Assembly (NCBI GenBank): GCA_018136815.1
Contig: CM030932.1
Location: 7,265,505-7,329,504, forward strand
Direction of reading: 5' to 3'
Source of the DNA: Isochrysis galbana
Taxonomy: Eukaryota > Haptophyta > Isochrysidales > Isochrysidaceae
DNA length: 64,000 nucleotides
Made by a program: the position numbers and the translations under genes
The notes under the pieces: generated by a model
Database searches by the model: none
What the model was told of the DNA's origin: nothing
Seen by the model: the letters and a program-made list of their open reading frames with translations, nothing else
Part shown: piece by piece, positions 11,301 to 23,269 of the stretch
Position numbering within the stretch: position 1 is the stretch's first letter
Layout of the letters: every line of letters begins with the position of its first letter

Positions 11301-14300
11301 ATGGCGCGGCGGTGGTGTCCACGGTGGACTGAATGTCCCACGGCGCTGAAAAGGACTGCGCCATTCGCGAGGAGAGGTCCTCAACGAATTGCGTAGTTGA
11401 GATTATCCCAGTAATATCCTCGGCCTGAAGTGTAGCAGTTTGAGTGAGTGTAACCTTGACCCTGTAGACAGAGCTGCTGATCTTCCGAACTGAAATATCT
11501 GAGACTCCGAAAAGCAGTTCGCCACAAGCGGATGCAATGCGACCAGACAAATCTTCGCCTCCTAGGCTTGTTGCGCGAGTCGTCGCTCCGCTACCGTCGC
11601 GACTCACTGAGAATGTCACGCGCTTCACAACTTGCCCACCGGGGGCAAGTGGAGGCGGTGGTGACGGTGGCGGCTTTGCAGGCGGAGGCAAGGACGGTGG
11701 TGAAGACGGCGGTGGCTTCGGTGGTTGAAATGGCGGGGGTGGCGATGGTGGGGGCGGCGAGGGACGGGGAGGGGAGGGCCGGGGTGGCGAGGGCGATGGA
11801 GGTAGAGCCGGGGGAGCGGCCGGCGGGAGAGACGGTGGCGGAGACGATGGCGGCGGCGGCGATGGTGGCGGCGGCGACGTTGGAGGTGGCGATGGCGGCG
11901 GCGATGGCGGCGGCGGCGATGGCGGCGGCGGCGATGGCGGCGGCGGCGATGGCGGCGGCGGCGCTGGCGGCGGCGGCGCTGGCGGCGGCGGCGATGGCGG
12001 CGGCGGTGAGGGCGGCGGCGGTGAGGGCGGCGGCGGTGAGGGCGGCGGCGGTGAGGGCGGCGGCGGCGAGGGCGGCGGCGGCGAGGGGGGCAGAGGCGAG
12101 GGCGGCGGTGGCGAGGGTGGCGAGGGTGGCGCAGGGGCTGGCGGTCGCATCGGCCGCGGCGGCATCAATGGAGGGCCGGGAGGCTGCGGTGGTTTGGGTG
12201 GAGGGCCAGGCGGCCTCGGAGGCGTCCGCGGAGCTGGCGGGGCTGGCGGTGAAGAGGGCTGTATGGTAGTCGGGTGCTGCCAGCAAATCCGCCAGCCGCG
12301 GCGGGGAACCGAGTAGTAGTCCGACTTCCACGTGATGTTCCCGTCGACGGATGTGAGCCCGAATGTGGGCCCGGCCAGCTGGTTGCCGCAATACCTATTC
12401 GAATTGATGGTAAGATAGTCGTAATCACAAGTCGGATGAGGGTTGACGTCGAACATGTCAACCACGAGAGGCCACGGTGGGATGTCGGTGATGAAACATC
12501 GTTCATTCAAGCTGTAACCCTGAAGTGATGGAAGGCCAAGTTGACCCAAGATGTTTGCATAATTGGAAGACATAATGCAGCCGCCGATGGGGGTGCCCTC
12601 GTATCGACACGGTCCTACAATACTAGGTTCGGGGAAGACCATGTCAACCAACTCCGGCCAATCTCCAACACAACATCCCGCGAAGTCCGGGATCTCCGCA
12701 CAAGGCAAATGCGCGTCCGAGTAGTTGACGATGGAACTATTCATGTCCTCGCACATGATCGAATGGACCTCGTATCCGGCATTGATGCACTGTGACCCGA
12801 GAAGGTTCTTGTTGACACTTCCCCAATTGACAGAATTGCCAAACTCTACTCCGGTTGAGGGGTCGACACATTTAGAGCCCACCATCTTATTTGAGAAGAC
12901 GGGGGCATCAACCGATCCGCACATGTAGCAAGGCTGAGGTGAAGGCTGCGGTGACGGGTAGGGGGAGCCGTAGAGCGAACGCTGACCGCAGTCCGCACAG
13001 TCCGTGCCGAACTCGCACTCGCCGCTCACCGAGCCCTCGCCGCCGTCGTTGCACATCCCATCGGCAGCGAGCGCCGGCGCACCTATGCAGTCGTTCGTGC
13101 AAGCCCAGAGCGGGTCGGGCGAAGGCGACGGAGAGTACTCCGCCCCGCCGCAACAGCCGAGGTACCCAAACTGCGCAACGCAGTCCACATCAGCTGGCAG
13201 CGTGCCAGACTTGAGCAGATCGTCGACGGAGCCACAACTGATTGCGACCGTCGTGTACCCGTTCGCGGTGCACGACTGGCCGTACACGTTGACATCCGCG
13301 TGCGGCCAGTAGACCGAGTTGCCAACCTCGACGCCTGTGGTCGGGTCGATGCACGCCTCGCCGACAAAGAGCCCGTAGTCGACGATCCACTCGCCGTCGA
13401 CGCACATCGAGCACGAGTTGGTCGATGGTGACGGGTAGGGGGAGCCGAAGAGCGAACGCTGACCGCAGTCCGCACAGTCCGTGCCGAACTCGCACTCGCC
13501 GCTCACCGAGCCCTCGCCGCCGTCGTTGCACATCCCATCGGCAGCGAGCGCCGGCGCACCTATGCAGTCGTTTGTGCAAGCCCAGAGCGGGTCGGGCGAA
13601 GGCGACGGAGAGTACTCCGCCCCGCCGCAACAGCCGAGGTACCCAAACTGCGCGACGCAGTCCACATCAGCTGGCAGCGTGCCAGACTTGAGCAGATCGT
13701 CGACGGAGCCACAACTGATTGCGACCGTCGTGTACCCGTTCGCGGTGCACGACTGGCCGTACACGTTGACATCCGCGTGCGGCCAGTAGACCGAGTTGCC
13801 AACCTCGACGCCCGTGGTCGGGTCGATGCACGCCTCGCCGACAAAGAGCCCGTAGTCGACGATCCACTCGCCGTCGACGCACATCGAGCACGAGTTGGTC
13901 GATGGTGACGGGTAGGGGGAGCCGAAGAGCGAACGCTGACCGCAGTCCGCACAGTCCGTGCCGAACTCGCACTCGCCGCTCACCGAGCCCTCGCCGCCGT
14001 CGTTGCACATCCCATCGGCAGCGAGCGCCGGCGCACCTACGCAGTCGTTCGTGCAAGCCCAGAGCGGGTCGGGCGAAGGCGACGGAGAGTACTCCGCCCC
14101 GCCGCAACAGCCGAGGTACCCAAACTGCGCGACGCAGTCCACGTCAGCTGGCAGCGTGCCAGACTTGAGCAGATCGTCGACGGAGCCACAACTGATTGCG
14201 ACCGTCGTGTACCCGTTCGCGGTGCACGACTGGCCGTACACGTTGACATCCGCGTGCGGCCAGTAGACCGAGTTGCCAACCTCGACGCCCGTGGTCGGGT

Positions 14301-16968
14301 CGATGCACGCCTCGCCGACAAAGAGCCCGTAGTCGACGATCCACTCGCCGTCGACGCACATCGAGCACGAGTTGGTCGATGGTGACGGGTAGGGGGAGCC
14401 GAAGAGCGAACGCTGACCGCAGTCCGCACAGTCCGTGCCGAACTCGCACTCGCCGCTCACCGAGCCCTCGCCGCCGTCGTTGCACATCCCATCGGCAGCG
14501 AGCGCCGGCGCACCTATGCAGTCGTTCGTGCAAGCCCAGAGCGGGTCGGGCGAAGGCGACGGAGAGTACTCCGCCCCGCCGCAACAGCCGAGGTACCCAA
14601 ACTGCGCGACGCAGTCCACGTCAGCTGGCAGCGTGCCAGACTTGAGCAGATCGTCGACGGAGCCACAACTGATTGCGACCGTCGTGTACCCGTTCGCGGT
14701 GCACGACTGGCCGTACACGTTGACATCCGCGTGCGGCCAGTAGACCGAGTTGCCAACCTCGACGCCCGTGGTCGGGTCGATGCACGCCTCGCCGACAAAG
14801 AGCCCGTAGTCGACGATCCACTCGCCGTCGACGCACATCGAGCACGAGTTGGTCGATGGTGACGGGTAGGGGGAGCCGAAGAGCGAACGCTGACCGCAGT
14901 CCGCACAGTCCGTGCCGAACTCGCACTCGCCGCTCACCGAGCCCTCGCCGCCGTCGTTGCACATCCCATCGGCAGCGAGCGCCGGCGCACCTACGCAGTC
15001 GTTCGTGCAAGCCCAGAGCGGGTCGGGCGAAGGCGACGGAGAGTACTCCGCCCCGCCGCAACAGCCGAGGTACCCAAACTGCGCGACGCAGTCCACGTCA
15101 GCTGGCAGCGTGCCAGACTTGAGCAGATCGTCGACGGAGCCACAACTGATTGCGACCGTCGTGTACCCGTTCGCGGTGCACGACTGGCCGTACACGTTGA
15201 CATCCGCGTGCGGCCAGTAGACCGAGTTGCCAACCTCGACGCCTGTGGTCGGGTCGATGCACGCCTCGCCGACAAAGAGCCCGTAGTCGACGATCCACTC
15301 GCCGTCGACGCACATCGAGCACGAGTTGGTCGATGGTGACGGGTAGGGGGAGCCGAAGAGCGAACGCTGACCGCAGTCCGCACAGTCCGTGCCGAACTCG
15401 CACTCGCCGCTCACCGAGCCCTCGCCGCCGTCGTTGCACATCCCATCGGCAGCGAGCGCCGGCGCACCTACGCAGTCGTTCGTGCAAGCCCAGAGCGGGT
15501 CGGGCGAAGGCGACGGAGAGTACCCCGCCCCGCCGCAACAGCCGAGGTACCCAAACTGCGCAACGCAGTCCACATCAGCTGGCAGCGTGCCAGACTTGAG
15601 CAGATCGTCGACGGAGCCACAACTGATTGCGACCGTCGTGTACCCGTTCGCGGTGCACGACTGGCCGTACACGTTGACATCCGCGTGCGGCCAGTAGACC
15701 GAGTTGCCAACCTCGACGCCCGTGGTCGGGTCGATGCACGCCTCGCCGACAAAGAGCCCGTAGTCGACGATCCACTCGCCGTCGACGCACATCGAGCACG
15801 AGTTGGTCGATGGTGACGGGTAGGGGGAGCCGAAGAGCGAACGCTGACCGCAGTCCGCACAGTCCGTGCCGAACTCGCACTCGCCGCTCACCGAGCCCTC
15901 GCCGCCGTCGTTGCACATCCCATCGGCAGCGAGCGCCGGCGCACCTATGCAGTCGTTCGTGCAAGCCCAGAGCGGGTCGGGCGAAGGCGACGGAGAGTAC
16001 TCCGCCCCGCCGCAACAGCCGAGGTACCCAAACTGCGCAACGCAGTCCACATCAGCTGGCAGCGTGCCAGACTTGAGCAGATCGTCGACGGAGCCACAAC
16101 TGATTGCGACCGTCGTGTACCCGTTCGCGGTGCACGACTGGCCGTACACGTTGACATCCGCGTGCGGCCAGTAGACCGAGTTGCCAACCTCGACGCCTGT
16201 GGTCGGGTCGATGCACGCCTCGCCGACAAAGAGCCCGTAGTCGACGATCCACTCGCCGTCGACGCACATCGAGCACGAGTTGGTCGATGGTGACGGGTAG
16301 GGGGAGCCGAAGAGCGAACGCTGACCGCAGTCCGCACAGTCCGTGCCGAACTCGCACTCGCCGCTCACCGAGCCCTCGCCGCCGTCGTTGCACATCCCAT
16401 CGGCAGCGAGCGCCGGCGCACCTATGCAGTCGTTCGTGCAAGCCCAGAGCGGGTCGGGCGAAGGCGACAGATCAGGCGACGGGGAGGCAGGAGCACAGCA
16501 TCCAAGAGGACCTATTACTGCTCCACAATCGTAGCCGCTTGGCACTGTTATGTCGTAGAGGAGCAGCTGTTCGAGTCGCGCGCATGTAATGGGTTCGTTC
16601 ACGTCAAGCACACCAGTGCAACTGGAAGCATTCACGCTCAAGGTTGCTGAAGTCCATATGATTGAGTTACCGACCTCGACGCCATTTCTGAGGCAGTGGT
16701 CTCCAACGACTAAGTCGTGATTGATGACCTCCTCATTCATCCCACAGAGGGAGCAGGTGTTGCCCTGCTGCTGGGCCTTTCGTCGCATTCGTAGCACATT
16801 AGCACCGAACCTATGTGAGGCGTCGTTGAGTCGCTCTGCTGCTGTGCCCGCCTCAGGCCCCGAGTCCGGCTGGGAACTTGGGAGGGTCGGCTGCCAGAGC
16901 GCGCCAAGCAACACGAGCAGTGCTGTGAGCGCAAGGAAGCCCGCGAGGCTGAGCGTGCGGAGTGGCAT
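11291..16968 (-). CDS. N-terminal half of the giant surface protein: signal anchor, Cys-rich repeats, CUB-like domain, SPPPP stalk
   Basis: I choose the ATG at 16,968 (MPLRTLSLAGFLALT) because a hydrophobic signal peptide or anchor follows at once; an upstream in-frame ATG at 17,031 lies in simple repeat. The ectodomain starts with a diverged cysteine module, then seven near-identical 159-residue units. Each unit has a CSMC...GLFVGEACIDP module and an LNR-like module ending FGTDCADCG. A last diverged unit (about 12,500-12,950), a CUB-like domain (about 12,255-12,620, CDYDYLTINSNRYCG) and a proline stalk (11,640-12,250) follow. A roughly 100-residue domain of unknown type (11,350-11,640) ends at the homopolymer. 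Past 11,289 this frame becomes basic nonsense, while the downstream frame gives clean PPPPQPPPLP, so the two ORFs are one gene broken by a one-base homopolymer indel, or less likely by a CCCCTCAG 3' splice site. Confidence 0.8.
12952..16470 (-). repeat. Tandem array, 477-bp units, ~7.4 copies
   Basis: The motif gacgggtagggggagccg recurs exactly every 477 bp from 12,952 to 16,291. Units differ by only a few bases (for example c/t in the CIGAP versus CVGAP codon), and the period keeps frame (159 codons). The flanking modules at 12,500-12,950 and 16,480-16,760 are clearly related but strongly diverged. This points to recent amplification or homogenisation of an old module. Copy number may vary between alleles or be mis-assembled. 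Confidence 0.95.
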
Positions 16969-16974
16969 CGCTCC

Positions 16975-17663
16975 CCTTCTCTCCCCTCCTCTCCCCTCTC
17001 TCGCTCTCTCGTCTCCCTCTTTCTCTCTCACTCACTTACTCACTCACACACACTCTATCAGTCACTCACTCACTCACTCACTTACTCACTCTCCCTCCCT
17101 CCCTCCCTCCCTCCCTCTCTCCCTCCCTTCCTGCCCGCTTCTCCCCTTCCCTCCTCGCTCTGTGTGTGTGTGTGTGTGTGCACGCGTGAGCGTGTGAGTG
17201 AGGGAGTTGACGCGGGCCCAGGTGCACAGTGAGCTGGCCAGGGCCGGAGTGTGCACCTTGCCCGCCAGCGCGCGTGGGAGGGGCGGGGAGGGGGCGGAGG
17301 GGACGGGGAGGGGGCGGGGGGAGCTTCCGCCTCGCGCGACACAGGAGAGGAGGCGGGGGAGGAAGGGAGGCGACTAGAGAGCACAAGAGAAGAAGAGAAA
17401 AAAAGAGGGAAGAGAGAGAAACAGAGGGAGCGGAACAAACAGAAGCAAGAAAGACTTCGTCGCCGGGGAGTGGGGTGTCTGTGTATTATTCCCTGTTTGG
17501 GGAACGAGTGGGGAAGCAGCTGGGTCTGCCTGACCACCGTATCTCTCTCTTTCTTACGGAGATTGGGGGAGAGATGGAACGGGTTCAAGGTTCCGATCTA
17601 TGAAAACACAAGAGAGAGAGAGAGAGAGAGAGAGTGGGGTCAGGGAACAGACGGGGAAGAAAG

Positions 17664-17697
<34 letters not shown>

Positions 17698-18540
17698 AGG
17701 CGCGAGGAGAGAGAGAGCCGTGAAGAGAGAGAGTGGAGAGAGCGGGAGAGCGAGTTGCCACAGTCTGTTTCATCTGCTCTGAAACTAACGGGATGCGCTG
17801 GTCTCTTCTCAACAAGAGGGCTGCGGGGGAGGAGGCCGGCAGAGGGGGGGTGGGGAAGAGAGGGATCTAATCACGCAGCAGATCTCTCTCTCTCTGTCCT
17901 GGTATTCAGCCTTGCAGGGTGCGGAAGAGAGGAGGATATGGGGGATCAGAGAGGGGGACCCAGGGAGGGAGGGGGAGGAGAGAGAGAGCGGACGGAAAGA
18001 GGGAGGGGGGGGGGGGGGGGGAGCCTTCCTCCCCCGCTCGGGAGAGCTCTCTCTCTCCCTCTCTCTCTCTCTCTCTCCCTTTCTCTCTCTCTCTCCCTCT
18101 CCCTCTCCCTCCCTCTCTCCCTACAATCTCTCTCTCCCCTCGCCCCTCCCCCACTCTCTCTCCCTCTCTCCCTCTTCCCTCTCTCCCTTCCCCCCCCCCC
18201 CCCCCCCCCCAGGAGAGTTCCCCACTAACCGCCGCCGCCGCCGCCGCCGGCGGGGGGGGGGGGGGGTTGGGGGTTGGGGGGGGGGGGGACGTGCGCGCCA
18301 ACGGCTCCTCGAGCGCTCGTCGAGCGCGCGCCGCCGTCGCTCGTGGCTCGCGAGGACTCTACCGGCCATCCCCATCCATCACCGCCTTGGCGAGGAGAGG
18401 AGAGAGAGGAGAACGAACGAAGGGCGCGGGGGCGGGGGGAGGGGGGGCGGCCTGGCCCGAGGCGGAAGAGGGGGGAGAGGGGAGTCGCCGCCGTTGGGCC
18501 TGACGTCCTGCCCCCACAGAGGCATGCCGGGGTGCCGGGG
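16975..18540. repeat. Dense microsatellite and homopolymer block upstream of the giant gene
   Basis: The block holds (CTCA)n at about 17,028-17,090, (CCCT)n at 17,093-17,125, (GT)n at 17,160-17,180, (GA)n at 17,607-17,635 and 17,662-17,697, poly-G near 18,003-18,021, CT-rich tracts at 18,040-18,190, poly-C at about 18,190-18,210, CCG repeats at 18,230-18,250 and a G-rich tract to 18,290. Long frames here are Glu/Arg or Ser/Leu dipeptide repeats, not genes. The 5' end and promoter of the giant gene must lie in or near this block. Confidence 0.85.
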
Positions 18541-19385
18541 TGTATAAAGAGTCTGTCTGTATAAAGAGTCTGTCCGTCCGTCCACGATCGCTTTCTCTCT
18601 TGTTGTGTCAGGCGCAATTGGGGTGTCGGGCTAGAGTGTTAAGGGTGTCGAAAATGTTTGACAGCCGCGGGCAGTCGCCCAGGTGTGACAAATTTGCTAG
18701 CCGTGGCTATGCGCCGGTGTGTGATGTGTTTGTAGTGGAGGTCCTGTGGAGGTGCGTGCGTGCGTGCTGTCTCTCGCTGTCAGCACAGGTGAGGTATATA
18801 TAACTTGGCTAGGTGTGCCCAGACGTTGTCCGGTAGTGGTAGTCTTTTCTCGCTTTTGCAGTTGCCGGGGCCCTTGAGCCGCTGGCGCTTATTCTGGAAT
18901 TTTTGCAAGGCTTTCGTTATATGTGGTCTACTCCCGTCGCATCTAGGTTTGTTTTGCCGTCTAGTGTGTATTCCTCCGGGAGCGGGTATTCCGTCCTCTT
19001 GTTGGTTGCTGGATTTGTAGCCTTCGCCCCACTTTGCTGGTGGGGTCGGATCCACGTTAGTCGGTGCTCCCGTGCTCCCCTTGCACCTCTTCCCCCAGAA
19101 TCGGGGTGCCCAGATGATATGAATATGAGAGTTCGTCTTCATACCAGTTGTTGTTTTCTTTCGCGAAGTATTCGCCCTCCTGAGTTATATGGATTTCTCG
19201 CTCCGGTGCCGGTGCCTCGGTGTTTGAGGTTTCGGTGCCTGCTACTTCCCGTGTTCGGGCGTTCGGGCGTCGGTGACGTCTAGACGTCTAGCGTCTAGCG
19301 TCGCCGCCCCCACTAGGCATTAGGTCATTCGCGTGTTTTACTCTGTCTTCCCATGTTGCTAGAACATTTATCGCGAGGAATATAT
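18541..19385. other. Intergenic, no gene recognised
   Basis: No family-like reading frame is seen. The left end has a short tandem duplication of gtataaagagtctgtc at about 18,541-18,578. Confidence 0.5.
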
Positions 19386-19566
19386 AATAAAACATCTGAG
19401 CGTTAGTACCACTACTCCCACTAGCCCGGTACCAACACGACAGCCCTCAGCGCACCTGCCCGTACACCTTGGCGCGTGCTGTTGACACAGATACATACTC
19501 CTATGCACCCCTCCAAATCTCCACCCTCGCATGCCCCCGGCTCCCATTCTAACTCCCCACAAGTTA
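19386..19566 (+). repeat. Dispersed repeat R1, copy 1 (181 bp)
   Basis: This runs from aataaaacatctgagcg to ccccacaagtta. A second copy at 54,627-54,807 in the same orientation is nearly identical (I see one mismatch, tccaccc versus tcccccc). Sharp edges and near-identity over 35 kb indicate a recently moved element. No coding potential is evident. Confidence 0.9.
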
Positions 19567-19569
19567 GTC

Positions 19570-19925
19570 AACTAAGTTTATACTTGGTTGACCCATGGGG
19601 GGGCACGAGCCCCCCCCTCTCTCCACTCCTCCTCTGCCATGGGGGAGGAACCACCCATCCTCCTGGCATGCCTGATGGCTTGCCAGGAGGCCACTGCCCT
19701 ACTGACCCACTCCCTTCCCCACAGGCTCGCCTGATTCGCTCGTCCTAGCCTGTCGTGGCCAGCCCATTGCTCCAACCCCCCCTCCCCCCCTGGTCGACAG
19801 GCAGACAGGTGCAGCGTGGGGGCCCCTGAGGCTCGGGAGCGCCAGCGAGGGAGAGGCAGGGGAGGCCAGGGCCCAGCCCCAGCCTCCTCTGCCCCCTGAG
19901 CTGGCCTCCAGGAGCCTCCAGGGGT
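19570..19925 (-). repeat. Dispersed GC-rich repeat fragment adjoining the assembly gap
   Basis: Read on the minus strand, the part near 19,786-19,870 resembles 55,730-55,810 (a gtctgcctgg-gaccaggg core). The part near 19,860-19,920 resembles 40,710-40,800 (ggccaggg..cagccccagcctcc..tgccccctgagctg). The match to several loci marks it as an interspersed-repeat fragment rather than a gene. Confidence 0.6.
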
Positions 19926-20025
19926 NNNNNNNNNNNNNNNNNNNNNNNNNNNNNNNNNNNNNNNNNNNNNNNNNNNNNNNNNNNNNNNNNNNNNNNNNNN
20001 NNNNNNNNNNNNNNNNNNNNNNNNN
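19926..20025. other. Assembly gap (100 N)
   Basis: Exactly 100 N, a conventional placeholder, so the true size is unknown. It lies where the 5' LTR and primer-binding site of the retrotransposon to the right would be expected. Confidence 0.99.
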
Positions 20026-20100
20026 GCAATCTCCAAGAGTGAGATCAGCCTTGCTCTGACAAGCACAAAATCTTCGCTCGCGCCTTCGGCTCCGGTCGCC

Positions 20101-22641
20101 ATGTCGAGTTCTCCCTTGAGAAATCTTCATTGTCCCCGCGTCATGAGCCCGTCTCTTCTTCTTCGGTTCTCGAATCGTACGGGTCGAAGTCCCCGGGAAG
20201 AGAGCCTCGTGGGTCCCCTCCCTTCTTCAAAAGAGAGTCTTTCCGAGCCAGTTCTCCCCTCCTCTCGCCTCTCCGCGCCGACGGTCGAAGTTCCGCCGCC
20301 TCCGCGGCCTCTACTCACACCCCGTCAACTGGAGCTGGAATGGGTCCTCTCGCCTCGTCCGTTGCTCCACCGGCGGCCTTTCCTCTCCTTTCTTTTGCTG
20401 ATCCTTTGCCAAGTATTCCTTCCTCTCTCAATCCCTCTGTGGTTGGTGCTGAAGATGATGTGGGTTCCGTCCGGTCCCTCCCTCCTTTCGAGCCCCCACC
20501 ATATGAAGAGTTTGTTCCACCCCCGTCGACGTACTCGTACCCCAAACGTAACTTCGTTCCACCTCCGACCGCCACCGTCGGGCGCCGCCCAAATCATGGA
20601 CCAACAAGTCCAGATCGAGGCTCTCCGCGGCGCTGTCGACCGCCTTGAGTCCTCTACCCTCCAAGCCGCCCAACGCCACGAAGAATTTCAGCGGGAGGTG
20701 GGGTCTACCTTCAACACGATACTCAAACATTCTACAGGGCCAAGCGGGCACCACGACTTCGTCTCGAGTCGAAACTTCGCCACCGCTTGTGGAAGGAGGA
20801 GACAACTCCATTGGTGCTCCTCAGGCCTCGGTGAAGTTCCCTTCTCAACCTTTGGCCCGCCGCGCCGCTCCTCCATTCTACCGAATTCGATTTCCGATCC
20901 CGGACCCAATACGCCTGTTCCTGTCCCGTCTGCCAAGCCTGTTTCTGATCCCCAACCTCCACCCACCGTCGCGGGCCTCCGTTCGCTTCCAAATCCGGCG
21001 GCTCGGCGCCATCCCGTCGATCCAAGCCTCGCCGGTGATGTTTCTGAGCGAGAGGTCATCCTAGCCTCGTGGAACCAACTGTTTAAGGATGCCGCCTACG
21101 AGGTAGCCTCTCTCTACAGGAAGTCCGACGATTTCGAGCTCATCCACGCCATTCTCACGGCGGCCTCTCTCGAGCCGGCAATGTTTGGCACTACCGCGTG
21201 TTTTTCGAGGAGGAGCACGTGACCAAGTGGGCTCGGAGCCGCTTCTTCCTCGACCGGATCCTCCATCACCAAGTCCGAATGGGCAAAGAGCTTTCCGAGA
21301 TCAAGTTCCCCAAGGGCCTGGCCTCGGACGTCCAGATAGCGGCTACCTCCTGGAATGATTTTCGTCTGTCCTTCATCAAGCCGCTCGAGCGCGCCCTCTC
21401 GCTCGGCTGCGACCACCGTGAAATCTTTACATCCTTGCTAGCGGCCGCCAACTTGTGCACCACCGGCAACCAAAGGATTTACGCCTTCCTCCTCGATCTC
21501 GCCGAAGATCCGGTTCTCTCTCTCAACCCCGCGCTAGCCTGCGACGTGCTTCTCCGCAATGCGACGCCACTTTCGCGGCCAACGTGCCCGGCTTCGCCAA
21601 AGACTCCGCCTCCATGGAGTGGGACCGGCTCGTAGCCGTGAAGCCGGCTCCGATCTCTTAGAGCTATCCAAGAATTTGGTGCGTGCGTACGTCCGCAAGA
21701 TGGGCGACGCGAAGGTGGATGCCACGACGGTCTGGGACCACCCGAACATGTCGCACGATATCAATCAACGATTCGAGTCCATTATCCGGAACGACAAGGT
21801 CGACGCGGCTCGCGGCGTGGATAACGCGACCAAGTTCGGCGAGTGTCTTGCAAAGACCCGCTTCCGCGTCGAGAACCACGAGCTTCCTCGTTCGGCCCTT
21901 TCGTGCGTCAACTTATGCCAGCGCTACCTGAGCCCGTACGAACAGGCCCGTGCTGGCCAACAACAAATGTCGGTCACGGTCGCCGCCGTGACGCCGCCGG
22001 CGAGTACTTCCAAGGCCACAAAGACCGCCAAGGTTGCTAAGGCTGCCTCTAACCCCGCGGACACTACGGCTTCGATGGTCGCCGCCGTCCAAGCGGCGGT
22101 GGCCGAGGCATTAAAATCGCCAAACAACAACTCGAACCGCAAGGCGACTGGCGCTGACAACCGTCGGGCTCCGCCTCCGCCTACGAATTACTCCGCATCG
22201 TCTCCGCTACCGGACGCACTTCTTGACCGTCCTCTCGGCAAAAGCACGTCTTCTCGTCGCCAATGTGACCCCCTCCGAACGGCCTTGGACTTCCGGCCGA
22301 TTCGGGCCTCTCGGAATGGGATCCAGGTAGCTGGTCTCGAGCGCGAGCCCGCTCTGGCAAATTTCTCGTTACGCGGTCACCCGGCCCTTCGCGCGGCGCT
22401 CACGCGCTGCCGTCCCTCGGATGCCACCATGACGGCGCCGCGCCTCGACGACTTAGACCGCGACGTCAAAGAGTGGACCGACGCCAACGGCTGTGCGTAC
22501 TGCGCCTTTCGTCCCCGGCTCCATCGGGTACGCCCGAGGCAGACCTGTGGAAATATGGCACGGGCGACGGAGCTCATAACCCCGTCGTTTGCCAACCATA
22601 CATTCGTTTTCTCTGCGAAGGCGTGGTGGCGAGTGTGGTAA
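20101..22641 (+). pseudogene. Gag-like region split across frames
   Basis: Coding-like segments occur in successive frames: a Ser/Pro-rich start (20,130-20,600), a coiled segment around MDQQVQIEALRGAVDRLESS (20,595), a helical capsid-like stretch (about 21,060-21,560) and a Thr/Ala-rich tail (21,640-22,250). Near 22,490 is a CAYC pair, with a possible His-Cys partner (GAHNPVVC) one frame away, so a CCHC knuckle may be split. Position 5' of protease/RT, composition and length fit Gag. At least three frame changes are needed to read it through. They may be sequencing indels, programmed shifts or decay; I have not reconstructed it. Confidence 0.6.
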
Positions 22642-23269
22642 CGACCCAGAAGTCCACCGCCGCCTCCGCACGATGGTCGTTCTCCGTCCGGCCCAGTAGG
22701 TCGTCGGCGGGGCCCACGTCCGCGTTGTTACCCCGCTACCAGTCCAGGGTAGTGGGCCCGAACGCCACCCACCAAAAGATCGTATTACGCTACGGCCGGG
22801 TACTTCTACGGCCTCCAACCAGTACCCCAAGATTCCCCAAGTTCTAGACAAGCCCTGCCACCTCCATCCCCCTCTTTCTCCTGCCTCCTCGCCGATTGCC
22901 CCTACTTCTCCCAAGGCCGATGATACCATCCTGATTCTCGATATCACGCACGAGTCCTCCAAACCAAGTCAACCGCTGCCGCTTCTATATCAACTCAAGC
23001 CGCTGAACCGCTACTCCACGCCACTTCCCAAGCATCCCCAGTCCAAGACCTCACGGTCTACGAAAGTCCAGCCGCCGCAGGCCCAATCCAACCCTCAATC
23101 TCTCAAATCAAATTTCGCATGTCCGAGCCACAAAACGTCTCCCGAGTACGAGTCCGAGTCCAAGTCACGTTCAGAATTACCCTCTTCGTCTTACGCCACC
23201 GCGAGCCCATCTACGAGTCTGAGCCCAGTCCAGTCATCACCGGTATCACCAGTCTCCATCCCTACGACG

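Noticed and set aside
11532-12391. Plus-strand Met-Ala-Ala repeat frame and minus-strand Ala/Thr frame
   Set aside because: Other-frame readings of the proline stalk in the N-terminal half of the giant protein.
12908-16441. Periodic families of ~100- and ~146-codon frames on both strands
   Set aside because: They repeat every 477 bp because they are shadow frames of the tandem array.
17251-18228. 325-codon Arg/Glu then Ser/Leu frame
   Set aside because: Encoded by GA and CT microsatellites; no domain, and Ser/Leu dipeptide repeats.
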